From: a virus
IMG/VR virus record: IMGVR_UViG_3300043256_000368
Location: 1 to 61,056 of that record
Strand: one strand, 5' to 3'
Length of the DNA: 61,056 bases
The notes below the pieces were generated by a model that was given only the letters and a program-made list of their open reading frames with translations, was not told the origin of the DNA and did not search any database. A program made the translations under genes and the position numbers. Each line of letters opens with the position of its first letter. Positions within the stretch are counted from its first letter, which is position 1. Of the stretch, positions 1 to 7,822 are shown piece after piece.

Positions 1-75
1 ACCCTGCGCGCGCGGGGACCAAATTAGGAGTTTTCAGTTACCCACCTTTTTCAGATGCCAGAAATCGCGCGATTA

Positions 76-465
76 TTACGTTTTTTCGTCCATTTGCGCG
101 CGATTGTGTGCCATTTGCGCGCGATCTTGCGCTGTTTTGAGATCGTGATGATGCCAGCACAGGGATTGGAGATTATCGAGCGAATTTGCGCCTCCGAGCC
201 CGAGCGCGAGGATGTGGTCCACGGATTCGGCTGGCCGGCCACACGTTTCGTGCTGACATATAGGGTTTCGCTGGAGCCTGATGCTCCGGAGTCTCTCGTA
301 GGCTCGGGTGTAGCCGCGGGCGCGCGAGTGGGGTCGTTGGCGAGAAAAGTCGGGTTTCTCGGGGGTCGTTTTCTTGGCGCCGGCGTGTTTTGCGCAGAAT
401 TGACCGACGATGGCTGGTTCGGAGCACCTCGAGTAGGCACACAGGCTTTGTGTTCGCCTCTTCAC
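76..465 (-). CDS. HNH endonuclease
   Basis: This 129-residue protein is read from a GTG start. It is probably a small DNA endonuclease of the HNH type that tailed phages use in packaging or intron-like homing. The N-terminal part has a zinc-type cysteine pair (CAYSRC, then FCAKH), followed by the YTRAYERLR region. The catalytic core CQHETCGRPAESVDHILALG then N-SLDNLQSLCWHHHDLKT holds the two zinc cysteine pairs, the DH pair and the final HH of the beta-beta-alpha metal fold. In HK97-like phages the HNH gene normally sits beside the terminase genes. Here it lies alone on the opposite strand at the left edge, about 27 kb away. An in-frame TTG at 630 would add 55 residues, but that part resembles no HNH N-terminus. 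The C-terminus is encoded by a short tandem DNA repeat near 91-125. No clear Shine-Dalgarno sequence precedes the start. Confidence 0.75.
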   Translation of the reverse strand: MKRRTQSLCAYSRCSEPAIVGQFCAKHAGAKKTTPEKPDFSRQRPHSRARGYTRAYERLRSIRLQRNPICQHETCGRPAESVDHILALGLGGANSLDNLQSLCWHHHDLKTAQDRAQMAHNRAQMDEKT

Positions 466-1078
466 GTTGGTATTGTAGCAACAGGTTTGCGAGTCCCACC
501 TATAGGCCCCAGGGGGGAGGAATTGCCCTGGCGCTTCCCCCGGGGCGACGGTTATGTAAGCCAATTCCGATTCGTATGCACCTGCTTTACCGTAGTTCGA
601 AGCACAATTTCCGGAGACTATCCTGGGCAATCATCCCGTATAGTTGTCGCGGAGTGGGCTGAGGCGGACTGTAGCGAGCCGAGCTGGGCTGGGAAGGCCC
701 ATTCCTGCAAACATCCGGCGATCGTCGCCTACGCGTCGATTCTATGCGTCCTGGAGCATCCTGGCGCCGTTGGTGGCTGGCGATCAGTTCGATGTGTCGG
801 AGTCGTTTCTTTTCTTGTCTGCCTTTGTGTGCAAACACCATTCTGCACCATGGTGTTTTTATACCATAGATACCAACCAGGATGGTAGACTCCGATTTTC
901 GGAGTGTGCCCACTCCGATTTTCGGAGTGGGGGTACTCCGATTTTCGGAGTGGGGTTACATTGATCCTCTGGATATCACAGAAGAATTCACAGGACGAAC
1001 GTCGGAGCGGTTCAGATCGGTGTACGGGAGGACCCGATGCGGAGGCGATTCCCTCGTAAGAGGGCGCGTAAATGACGC
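466..1078. other. Non-coding segment holding a second repeat array
   Basis: About 600 bases lie between the stop of the reverse-strand secreted-protein gene and the start of the HNH gene. Open frames exist on both strands, but none looks like protein. The only structure I can support is the three-unit 23-bp repeat array at 889-951 and its flank at about 822-888, which resembles the repeat region inside the replication initiator gene in inverted orientation. Confidence 0.6.
889..951. repeat. Three-unit 23-bp iteron-like array (array B)
   Basis: Three 17-bp dyads of the form ACTCCGATTTTCGGAGT begin at 889, 912 and 935, giving an exact period of 23. Each is a 7-bp inverted repeat around a T-rich centre. 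The same dyad, read on the other strand, forms the five-unit array at 12252-12360. The 60 to 70 bases beside the array (about 822-888) also match the sequence after array A, with a few substitutions and small indels. The two loci therefore form an imperfect inverted duplication of about 125 bp, 11.3 kb apart. Array B lies outside any convincing gene, so it is probably a binding site for the initiator protein or a second origin. Confidence 0.85.
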
Positions 1079-2194
1079 TCACCGGAAGTTGTTTTGGATT
1101 GCGGCGTAGTCTCTGAGGTCCACGAACCCATCGAGGTGCCGATCGAAGGCTTCGCAATCTTCGCTGGCATCTATATCGGGGCCGGCCACGCACGGCGCGA
1201 AAAACTCGAAGGCGAGGATGCTCTCGATGCGGAGGAGGAGGCAGATTATCAGATCGTATGGTGGCGATGGTTGACGACGGGCCTCGCCTGTGGCAACAAT
1301 GTGCCCGTGTCGATTGATTCCCCAGGCAATAGAAAGACTGACATTACTAGGCTTCGCGGTCACCGTATTGAGGTTGTACGGCGATCCACTGATCCACACT
1401 ACGGGGTTCGTCTCTGTAGACTTCTCCAACTTCTCCACACAATAGCCGACTATTTCGTTCGCGGTGGTTAGATCGGTCAGATGAACGGTATCGCATCCGG
1501 GCAATCCCAAGAACTCGATCCGTTCGGTGCCTTTCCATCCAATTCCAAAAGGCCTACGCCACAGGTCGCCAATAACGAATCCATCTTCGCCGATTCCAAC
1601 TGCGAACTCGCTCGAATCGCCGAACAGGATGAGGTCATCGTCAGTCAACAGAAAATTGGTCGGAAGCCCCGACTCGGCAACGTGGCCAACGATCATTCCG
1701 TCATCGTTAATATCGACCGCTTTACCGCCATAAATGAAAGATCTGGAATCGACCGTCCAGCGGACCGAGACTTGGTTGCAATCTCCAACGGCAATGCGAG
1801 CGTTGTTCATAGCGTTAACGTTCTGCGTCCACCAGCTTGGGGCAGGCGCTGGACATCCTAGGTCGATAAACTCAGTACCGTCGTAGATGAAGCCACTCCC
1901 AGAGATGTCTCCGCGATCATTCATGTCAGTGACGTGGTGATCGATTGGAGAGAATGGAAGCTGACGCGGATGCCAATCTTTCCAGAGAAGGTACGCGCTA
2001 CCGCGCTCATCGGTCGCACGAGCGATGACATCCCCGCGGGCGTTTACCGGTATAATTAGCCAAGACAAACGTATTAGCGGGTAGATGTATCCGCCGCCCG
2101 GGTTTGGCAATTCTCGGTAGAGGTAGTGGGGCGGTTCGGCCAATGCGGAAGATCCCCACACAGCTAGCCCCAGGCAGGGACCGATCAACCGCAT
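1079..2194 (-). CDS. Secreted beta-repeat protein with dockerin-like C-terminus
   Basis: The 371-residue protein starts at an ATG preceded by AAGGAA and begins with a signal peptide (MRLIGPCLGLAVWGSSALA). The body has repeated short units of the kind IND-GMIVGH, GIGEDGFVIGD and GINRHGHIVATG, typical of HAF-type extracellular repeat proteins. The C-terminus (DRHLDGFVDLRDYAAIQNNF) matches the calcium-loop half of a type I dockerin: acidic loop residues, then a hydrophobic helix. That arrangement is very common in exported Planctomycetota proteins. The gene overlaps the 3' end of the small upstream gene by ten bases, so the two are probably cotranscribed from the divergent promoter region near 2550. 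It is most likely a host-derived cargo gene exported by the infected cell. Its target is unknown. Confidence 0.8.
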   Translation of the reverse strand: MRLIGPCLGLAVWGSSALAEPPHYLYRELPNPGGGYIYPLIRLSWLIIPVNARGDVIARATDERGSAYLLWKDWHPRQLPFSPIDHHVTDMNDRGDISGSGFIYDGTEFIDLGCPAPAPSWWTQNVNAMNNARIAVGDCNQVSVRWTVDSRSFIYGGKAVDINDDGMIVGHVAESGLPTNFLLTDDDLILFGDSSEFAVGIGEDGFVIGDLWRRPFGIGWKGTERIEFLGLPGCDTVHLTDLTTANEIVGYCVEKLEKSTETNPVVWISGSPYNLNTVTAKPSNVSLSIAWGINRHGHIVATGEARRQPSPPYDLIICLLLRIESILAFEFFAPCVAGPDIDASEDCEAFDRHLDGFVDLRDYAAIQNNFR

Positions 2195-2427
2195 CTCACC
2201 GATTCCTTCAAGTTCGATCCCGCCGGCGTGATCTCGAGCACGGCCGAGACCGGATCCGAGAGCCTGCCCCCTTCTTGGACCCAGCAACCCATTAAGTCAA
2301 CTGTGTGGGGATCCAGGTCCCGTCCGTCATAGGCGACCAGGACGCGGCCGTCCTCGATCGAGACGATCAGGATCGGGTAGGTTGCAGTGCCGGCGAAGTC
2401 GATGTCCTTGACGGCGTTGCGATTCAC
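2185..2427 (-). CDS. Small hypothetical protein upstream of the dockerin-like gene
   Basis: This 80-residue protein has a GTG start preceded by a good CTGGAGG ribosome binding site. It contains a beta-rich stretch (YPILIVSIEDGRVLVAYDGRDLDP) and one glycine-cysteine pair, without a signal peptide or membrane segment. I recognise no family. Its end overlaps the start region of the secreted dockerin-like protein, so the two probably form a two-gene reverse-strand operon. It may be a small regulator or chaperone for the exported product, but nothing in the sequence shows this. Confidence 0.6.
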   Translation of the reverse strand: MNRNAVKDIDFAGTATYPILIVSIEDGRVLVAYDGRDLDPHTVDLMGCWVQEGGRLSDPVSAVLEITPAGSNLKESVRCG

Positions 2428-2528
2428 TCTTGACCTCCAGCGTGATCTTCACGTAGGGACCGGACGCCCCAGAACCGTCCTGGAGGGATGGTAGCGAGCC
2501 GGACGGAGGGCTGCAACGACAATCACAC

Positions 2529-2558
2529 ATAATAGCGATTTTTATCGTGATTTGTCTT
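2529..2558 (-). promoter_or_regulatory. Candidate sigma-70-type promoter for the reverse operon
   Basis: On the reverse strand AAGACA (2558-2553) and TATTAT (2534-2529) are separated by 18 bases. The -35 overlaps that of the forward promoter. A CGAT-TTTT-ATCG dyad at 2536-2547 lies within the spacer and could be an operator. Confidence 0.4.
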
Positions 2559-2585
2559 GACGGCCCGGCCGGGCTGGCCTAACTT
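2557..2585 (+). promoter_or_regulatory. Candidate sigma-70-type promoter, possibly giving a leaderless mRNA
   Basis: TTGACG (2557-2562) and TAACTT (2580-2585) are separated by 17 bases. Transcription would start about seven bases later, at or next to the ATG at 2592, so the first forward gene would be translated from a message with almost no leader. Confidence 0.4.
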
Positions 2586-2591
2586 GCGGGC

Positions 2592-2828
2592 ATGGCAACG
2601 GACCCAACGGCTCCGATAACGCTCAAAGCTACGGTCGCAGACGGGAAATACGTCGACGTGATGCGGAGGGCGACGGAGCTGGCCGACGATGACCTGGGGA
2701 CGCGGGCGAACGCCCTATACGTGATGGCGCGTGCTGGCATGGAAACCCCGAGGTTCAAAAAGGCCAAAAAGGTCAAAAAAACCAGGCTAGGGAACATCCC
2801 TAGCCGAAACGGGAAACCCTCTAGGTAG
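2592..2828 (+). CDS. Small basic-tailed hypothetical protein
   Basis: The 78-residue protein has an acidic or neutral N-terminal two-thirds (helical, RRATELADDDLGTRANALYVMA) and a very basic C-terminus (FKKAKKVKKTRLG). It is the first forward-strand gene and sits directly after the candidate promoter, without space for a Shine-Dalgarno sequence. A perfect 9-bp inverted repeat (GGCTAGGGA/TCCCTAGCC around ACA, near 2785-2805) lies inside the last codons. No family is recognised. A DNA- or RNA-binding early protein would fit, but that is inference. Confidence 0.45.
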   Translation: MATDPTAPITLKATVADGKYVDVMRRATELADDDLGTRANALYVMARAGMETPRFKKAKKVKKTRLGNIPSRNGKPSR

Positions 2829-3682
2829 TCCTATAAAATGGAGGTTTTCGGAGCGCGGAATATGTCCGATAAGGGAGTACTACGTAACATATATTATGCG
2901 ATAAAATGTGCCACAACGTGGCACTTTGTTGCGTGACACTCTCTGGCACTACCGAACGTGGCGCGATTCGGAAATGAGAAATCATTATACATCACTCGCA
3001 AAACGCGGCCTCCCTATTTTTGAGGGGACAGACGTTTGTGCGTCCTACGGGGATGAACGACGTTTGAGTCGAGAGCGCTCGGAAAACCTGAAATGTGACG
3101 ACGGGTGTCACCAGAACAGGTGACAGCGCAAGGGACGGAGCCTTGAAGTGTTAGTGATTTCTATCCGGTCGTGTCTGCGTATCCGCAGTGTAGCAGATGG
3201 CAGCGCGGCACACTCTGGATGATTGCCGTGTTTAAGGAAGATGTCTTGAGGGCGCGGGAGACAGACCAACAACCGAGTATCCTGGTCGTCCGACCCCTGG
3301 CGAGTCGCCATGGGACGTTCCAAAGTCCTCGGCTTCTTTCCCCTCCGACCCGGGTGTGTTCCCCTTCGGGGGGGCCGCCCGGGCTTGATTTGAACCTACC
3401 GGCGGGTCCGACGTTCGTTTCCTCGTCTCCATGCGAAATGGCCCATACCGCGCCCCGAGGGTACGTCAAACTGTCGTGTACGCGGGTCGGCTCGACCATG
3501 GCCCCCGGATGTCGTCGGGCCCGTCGTTCATTTTCGGCAAACCTTTCGTTTTGGGTTCGGGGCGAGTCGGCTTCACGAAATCTAAACCCCCTCGTGGGAC
3601 GGCTCTCCCGAACACTTTGAAGATGGCCCCGTGGGGACGTTCCCTTCGGGGATGGAATATTCAGGAAAAACGGAGTGATACG
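2829..3682 (+). other. Long leader or untranslated region with strong secondary structure
   Basis: About 850 bases hold no convincing gene. Open frames here are composition-driven and lack ribosome binding sites. The first third is AT-richer and has TATAAAAT at about 2832 and a perfect GTGCCAC-AAC-GTGGCAC palindrome. The last 400 bases are GC-rich and contain two hairpins with TTCG tetraloops, CCCC-TTCG-GGGG near 3362-3373 and CCC-TTCG-GGG near 3641-3650, plus a CCCGGG pair flanking the first. The region ends just upstream of the lipoprotein gene. It could be a long structured leader, a non-coding RNA, or a relic of lost genes. Confidence 0.4.
2908..2924. promoter_or_regulatory. Perfect operator-like palindrome
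   Basis: GTGCCAC and GTGGCAC are exact reverse complements around AAC, flanked by A- and T-runs. This is the size and symmetry expected of a repressor site in an early phage region. No repressor gene is identified in this window. Confidence 0.4.
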
Positions 3683-4054
3683 ATGAAAAAGATCATGGCG
3701 GCGATGTTGGCTTTGAATACGTTGGGCATCGGACTCTGTACCGGAGCGGGGTTGATGGCCGTGGCGGGATGTTCGTACTCCCACAAGGTGACGGGAGGTA
3801 CGAAAATCCATGCCGAAGTTGCAGGAACGGAGGACGATAAGGCGGCGTTAAGCGCGAAGTTGGAGATGACTGATTACAGCTTGGTTCTCAAGGGAGATCC
3901 ATTGGCCTTCTTCAATCGGGTCGTCCAAGACATCGGATCGTTCGTGGGCGGGATAATTTCCCAGTTCACGAAGCCGCGCACAACACCGGCACCGTCAAGT
4001 GCGCCGGTGTCAACAGACGCGACACAGCCGGATGGAGTGTCCGGAACGTCGTGA
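3683..4054 (+). CDS. Small lipoprotein
   Basis: This 123-residue protein starts at an ATG seven bases after GGAG. Its N-terminus is a lipoprotein signal: basic MKK, a hydrophobic run, then the lipobox AVAGC with the modified cysteine at residue 30. The mature part is mostly polar (THAEV-like strands, then SLVLKGDPLAFFNRVVQDIG) and ends in a proline/serine/threonine tail. After processing it would be anchored in a membrane facing the periplasm. Its last codons overlap the GTG start of the next gene, so the two are translationally coupled. Early phage lipoproteins of this size often block superinfection (T5 Llp, phage Cor proteins), but I see no sequence match to them. Confidence 0.75.
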   Translation: MKKIMAAMLALNTLGIGLCTGAGLMAVAGCSYSHKVTGGTKIHAEVAGTEDDKAALSAKLEMTDYSLVLKGDPLAFFNRVVQDIGSFVGGIISQFTKPRTTPAPSSAPVSTDATQPDGVSGTS

Positions 4055-5277
4055 ACTCCGACCTGGCCACAATCGAAGCCAAGCCCCCTCGTGCCGCGAA
4101 GGAATCGACGGTGAGACTCGTCGTAGTTCCCTCCGCACGAGAGGGGCAGCCAGCCAGCGTTGGTTTGGTGCGGCTCGGTCCGCGTGGACTGATTAGGTCA
4201 GTTCAAACGACCGTTCAACTCGATGATAAGCTAGGTCACCTTTATGACCTGGGCAGCCACGGCGGCATGAACATTTCGGCCCATGGTTGTAATCACATCA
4301 ACAAGGCGATGGGTGTGACTCGCTACATGCCACCGACGCTTATTGGAGACGATGGGAAAATCCACTCTAATCCTTGGGTCGTGCGTGACCGCGGGAATAC
4401 CATCAAGCGCATCAACGTTCGTATGTGCGGATTCGGTCGAAATGCAGTCGCCAGTTGGCAACTCGTCGTCACCACCCTCTACTACGATCTGGACCCGATG
4501 CTCGCCCAGGACGTGATGAATAAATGGCGCGTCTGGGACGGAAAGGACAAACCAAAGCTCAAACGTGATTGGGGCACGTTGCTGTCCTCGGAAAATGTGC
4601 CAGACGCGGACAAGCATGACAAGACGAAAAAGTGCATCGTGATCCCACCGGGATTCGTTCTCGTCGTTGACTTGTCTAATGATGAAGTCCTGGATCTCAT
4701 CGAAAATCACGTTCACAGGATCAGATTTTGTACCCGACTCGCCGAAACAATCGCTTGGCGTCGGATCCTAACCGTATTCATTGGGCAACAGAAGCTCGAC
4801 CCAAAGAACCCGAGTGTCGTGGTGACTTCGTGGCCGCAATCGGACCGCGAGGGCATGAGCGACATCGAGGAACTGGTCCGACAAGCCGCCAGCGGACAAG
4901 CCATGGTCGATGGTGAGCCAGTGCAATTTCAGGCAGAGACCGCGAAATTGGAGGATGTCGAAGAGGCCGACCTCGAATTGCACTCTGAGCGCGACGACGG
5001 CGGTGGTGGTGGCGCTTCCGCTTCTCCATCCGGCGCGCCCGGCCAGGCTGGGGACCGCGACCTTCCGCTTGCGAGGACTCAGATCAAAACGTACGCGAGC
5101 AAACTTCCGCCTGATGTCGTCGACCGCATTTTGGGAGAGGCCGGTTTGAGCGGCATCAACGAAGTGATGACGACGGGCGATATTGATCTGTTGCGCCAAG
5201 GTGGTGAAGCACTCAGGCAGGCGATCGATCGACGCGCTGGAAGCAAGTCGGGCGGGCAACAAGAATTCAGTCGGTAA
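4051..5277 (+). CDS. Unknown early protein, possible single-strand annealing or recombination protein
   Basis: The 408-residue protein starts at a GTG overlapping the lipoprotein stop. The folded region spans roughly residues 20-275, with conserved-looking segments such as NPWVVRD, RVNVRMCGFGRNA-like and LVVTTLYYDLDP. A helix near residue 240 (RLAETIAWRRILTVFIG) has the A-x-T-x-A-x-R-R-x-L pattern seen in RecT/Rad52/Erf annealing proteins. From about 275 onward come an acidic region, a glycine/serine linker and a C-terminal helical domain. It is followed by a small protein, an SMC-like ATPase and a UvrD helicase, a context that favours recombination or repair. The annealase idea is weak and rests on one helix and on neighbours. 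Confidence 0.55.
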   Translation: MNSDLATIEAKPPRAAKESTVRLVVVPSAREGQPASVGLVRLGPRGLIRSVQTTVQLDDKLGHLYDLGSHGGMNISAHGCNHINKAMGVTRYMPPTLIGDDGKIHSNPWVVRDRGNTIKRINVRMCGFGRNAVASWQLVVTTLYYDLDPMLAQDVMNKWRVWDGKDKPKLKRDWGTLLSSENVPDADKHDKTKKCIVIPPGFVLVVDLSNDEVLDLIENHVHRIRFCTRLAETIAWRRILTVFIGQQKLDPKNPSVVVTSWPQSDREGMSDIEELVRQAASGQAMVDGEPVQFQAETAKLEDVEEADLELHSERDDGGGGGASASPSGAPGQAGDRDLPLARTQIKTYASKLPPDVVDRILGEAGLSGINEVMTTGDIDLLRQGGEALRQAIDRRAGSKSGGQQEFSR

Positions 5278-5280
5278 TCC

Positions 5281-5541
5281 ATGACCGCAGAACTATCAGC
5301 CGAACAACGAGAACAACTTGCGTTGGCGCAGGGCAGAGCGCAAGAATTGCGGGTCGACGAAGATCCGCGAAAAACTGCGGCGAGGAAGGAAGCGCAAAAG
5401 GCAGCCGATCGCACCCGGAAATATCACTTCTTATGGGGCTGGGAGTACCTAGACGGCCAGCCAACCACTTACTGTTTCGATCTGAAACCTCCGACAACGG
5501 TTGGGTACGAGACCATCCGACCCGCCAAATTGGAGGGATGA
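5281..5541 (+). CDS. Small hypothetical protein
   Basis: An 86-residue protein starts three bases after the preceding stop. The N-terminal half is a charged helix (SAEQREQLALAQGRAQELR, then KTAARKEAQKAADRTRKY). The C-terminal half is a short aromatic segment (FLWGWEYLDGQPTTYCFDLK). No family is recognised. Its position between the possible recombination protein and the SMC-like ATPase suggests a subunit or accessory factor in the same module. Confidence 0.55.
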   Translation: MTAELSAEQREQLALAQGRAQELRVDEDPRKTAARKEAQKAADRTRKYHFLWGWEYLDGQPTTYCFDLKPPTTVGYETIRPAKLEG

Positions 5542-5563
5542 TTTTTCGTATTTGGTGAATTCC

Positions 5564-7816
5564 ATGCTGATAAAGACGCTCACGCTAACGCAGTTCAAGG
5601 GCATAACCGGTTCAAGGGCTTTTGGTCCCTTGAACATACTCGTCGGTCCCAATCGTTCCGGTAAGACGGCGCATGCACAAGCGATACAACTCGCGCTTAC
5701 CGGTGCGGTCGACGTCGGTGCAACGCTCGACGCCATTCAGCAGCTAGGGGGAGCGACCGGGTTGGGCGTACAGGTGCAATTGGATGACGGGTTTGGGTGG
5801 TCACGCGAGTTACGCAGGGACAATCTAGTGGGATCGCTTTCAAGGGGGGTGAAAGTCTTTGGCAGGGAGCAGCTCGGTCTCAAAGAGGCACAGGCAGCGG
5901 TAGTTGCTCACGTTGGCGACTTCGCCACGATTCTGGATGTGAGTGTATTTCTCGGTTTATCTGCTGATAGGCGCCGAGATTACGTGTTGGACCTTTGTTC
6001 TCGTGCTATGGGCGTTCCCATCGTGGCAACGGCAGTCTGGAATGATATCGCAATCGAATTCTGCCGCGAACGGGAAGGAATGTTGGGAATCGATGCGCTT
6101 AAGGATGCCGGATTGTCGGCCGCAGAAATCGTGCGGAAACTGCCCCCCGAAGTCCAGGTCGCCCTTGGCAAGATAGAAGTTCAAATCATACCCACCCTCC
6201 AGGGCGATTTGTCCATGTCGATCCAGGCGGCCCTTGTTCAGGCTAAGGAAATCACCTCGGCAAGTCGTCAAGCGGCTATCGGTGCGTCCGAGAGTGTCCG
6301 AACGATGACGGACCGACGGCAAGAACTCCAAACCGTTGCGGAATCCACGGAGGAAATGAGCGCTCGTATCGAGGCTCATCAAAAAACGAAGGATGGAATC
6401 GTTCATTCTCTAGGGGCCATCACGGGTATTAAGGCGAGCGAGGAGGATCTGCGAACGCGGATTCAACAGGCCGGAGAACGTGAGAGCAAATGGCAGATGA
6501 CTGTCGATGCGCTAGGGACTGATCCAGATAGCAAGATAGTCGAGAGCATCCGAGAAGCCGAACAAAAGGAACAGGCAAGTCGAGAGGTAGTCGGTTCGCT
6601 CGTTGACGTGACCCAGGAGACCGTCCATGCCAAGCAGCAAGAGGCGATCGGGAGTACACGCCTTGCAGATCAGGCGCGGCGCCTTGTAGTTGAACTCAAA
6701 GAATTTTCGTCGAATGCGTGGCGCAGGGTACACAGCCTGGCGGAGACCGTCCACGATGGTTGGGGTGGTGTATTAGACGACTGCCCGGAATGGGCGTCTC
6801 TGCGCGATCAGGTTCGCGGTAACGCCGAACGGCAGTGCCCATCAAATCTCCCCAGCGGCGCTTTGCTCAAAGTGAATGATCTCTCGCCCGAAGCCGAACG
6901 GCGCCTCACGGAGCTAGAGGCGGTTCAGCTTCAAACAGATCGAGATGCGACAAACGAACTGGCGCAACTGACCAAAAAACTAGAGGCGACGGAGCACCAA
7001 GGATCATTCCATCGTCGGGCGGGCGAGTTGAAGTTGACGCTCCAGCAGCAGTCCGAAGAACGGTTGACGGCTTCGGAACACGTCCAAACAGCCACAAAGG
7101 ACCGCACGGATTGCGAGCGTCAACTGGTCGAATTGACGGTGAAAGCCGAGACTGGTGTTGGCGAAGCCGCCCTCCAGGAGCAACTAGGGGCCGTCCACGC
7201 AGAAATTCTTGCTTTGGGCTCGCGAATTGACGCCAAACGCGCCGAGGTCGCGCTTGTGCGAGAGTTGACGGTGACGATTGCACGCGCGACGGCCGAGCGC
7301 GTTCTGAACGATGTTTCCAAGAAAATCGAGTCTGCGATCAAAATACTCCGCGAACGCCTCATGCTGGAGTTGATCAGTCCACTACTGGTTCGGATCAACC
7401 ATTTCTTGAAAACGGGTGAGCCCGGTTCACGCGCCTATTGCGAACTGGTGAATCTTCGCCAACGTCCTATTTTCGAATTGGGTTTGATCCAGGATGGCCG
7501 TTCACGAGTGTCCCTGCCCGCGATGAGTGGCGGTCAGTCGTGCGTTTTCTGTACTGCCCTTCTGTTCGCCCTGATGGACCTAGCGGACCCGCCCTTGAAG
7601 ATTGTCATCGTAGAGGTGGACCGCGCTGACGTTAAAACGTTTCCCGCCATCATTGGAGCCATAGAGGCTATGGCGAACCGCATGGTGGGCGGAGTGCAGG
7701 TTTTTGTCCTGACGCACCGGTTGCCGCAAGACATCTCACTGGAAGCGTGGGATGTGCACGTCCTCGGTGAGCCAATCAAAGACGACAGGGTGGTTCACGA
7801 AATAGAGACAACTTAA
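5564..7816 (+). CDS. SMC/RecF-like AAA ATPase
   Basis: This 750-residue protein has the split ATPase layout of RecF, RecN and Rad50 proteins. The Walker A motif GPNRSGKT is at residues 28-35, followed by long charged coiled-coil regions between about residues 220 and 600. The ABC-type signature MSGGQ is near residue 654, Walker B (KIVIVEVD) near 680, and a terminal FVLTHR. A cysteine pair (DCPEW and QCPS) lies in the middle near residues 410-430, but there is no CxxC zinc hook. I see no nuclease or TOPRIM domain. The gene sits six bases before a UvrD helicase, so the two probably act together on DNA ends or forks. The ATG has only a weak ribosome binding site. Confidence 0.85.
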   Translation: MLIKTLTLTQFKGITGSRAFGPLNILVGPNRSGKTAHAQAIQLALTGAVDVGATLDAIQQLGGATGLGVQVQLDDGFGWSRELRRDNLVGSLSRGVKVFGREQLGLKEAQAAVVAHVGDFATILDVSVFLGLSADRRRDYVLDLCSRAMGVPIVATAVWNDIAIEFCREREGMLGIDALKDAGLSAAEIVRKLPPEVQVALGKIEVQIIPTLQGDLSMSIQAALVQAKEITSASRQAAIGASESVRTMTDRRQELQTVAESTEEMSARIEAHQKTKDGIVHSLGAITGIKASEEDLRTRIQQAGERESKWQMTVDALGTDPDSKIVESIREAEQKEQASREVVGSLVDVTQETVHAKQQEAIGSTRLADQARRLVVELKEFSSNAWRRVHSLAETVHDGWGGVLDDCPEWASLRDQVRGNAERQCPSNLPSGALLKVNDLSPEAERRLTELEAVQLQTDRDATNELAQLTKKLEATEHQGSFHRRAGELKLTLQQQSEERLTASEHVQTATKDRTDCERQLVELTVKAETGVGEAALQEQLGAVHAEILALGSRIDAKRAEVALVRELTVTIARATAERVLNDVSKKIESAIKILRERLMLELISPLLVRINHFLKTGEPGSRAYCELVNLRQRPIFELGLIQDGRSRVSLPAMSGGQSCVFCTALLFALMDLADPPLKIVIVEVDRADVKTFPAIIGAIEAMANRMVGGVQVFVLTHRLPQDISLEAWDVHVLGEPIKDDRVVHEIETT

Positions 7817-7822
7817 ACAGCT

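Noticed and set aside
729-1193. Reverse-strand frame through array B (about 154 residues)
   Set aside because: It overlaps the end of the secreted-protein gene and its only familiar part is the translated repeat. It looks like a decayed copy of the initiator segment or chance.
2579-2797. Reverse-strand frame with hydrophobic start opposite the gene at 2592
   Set aside because: It would run against the forward promoter and lacks a ribosome binding site. It is a shadow of the forward frame.
3171-3620. Coding regions in the GC-rich gap (several frames on both strands)
   Set aside because: No ribosome binding sites, no recognisable protein pattern, and competing frames on both strands. The DNA is better explained by hairpin structure.
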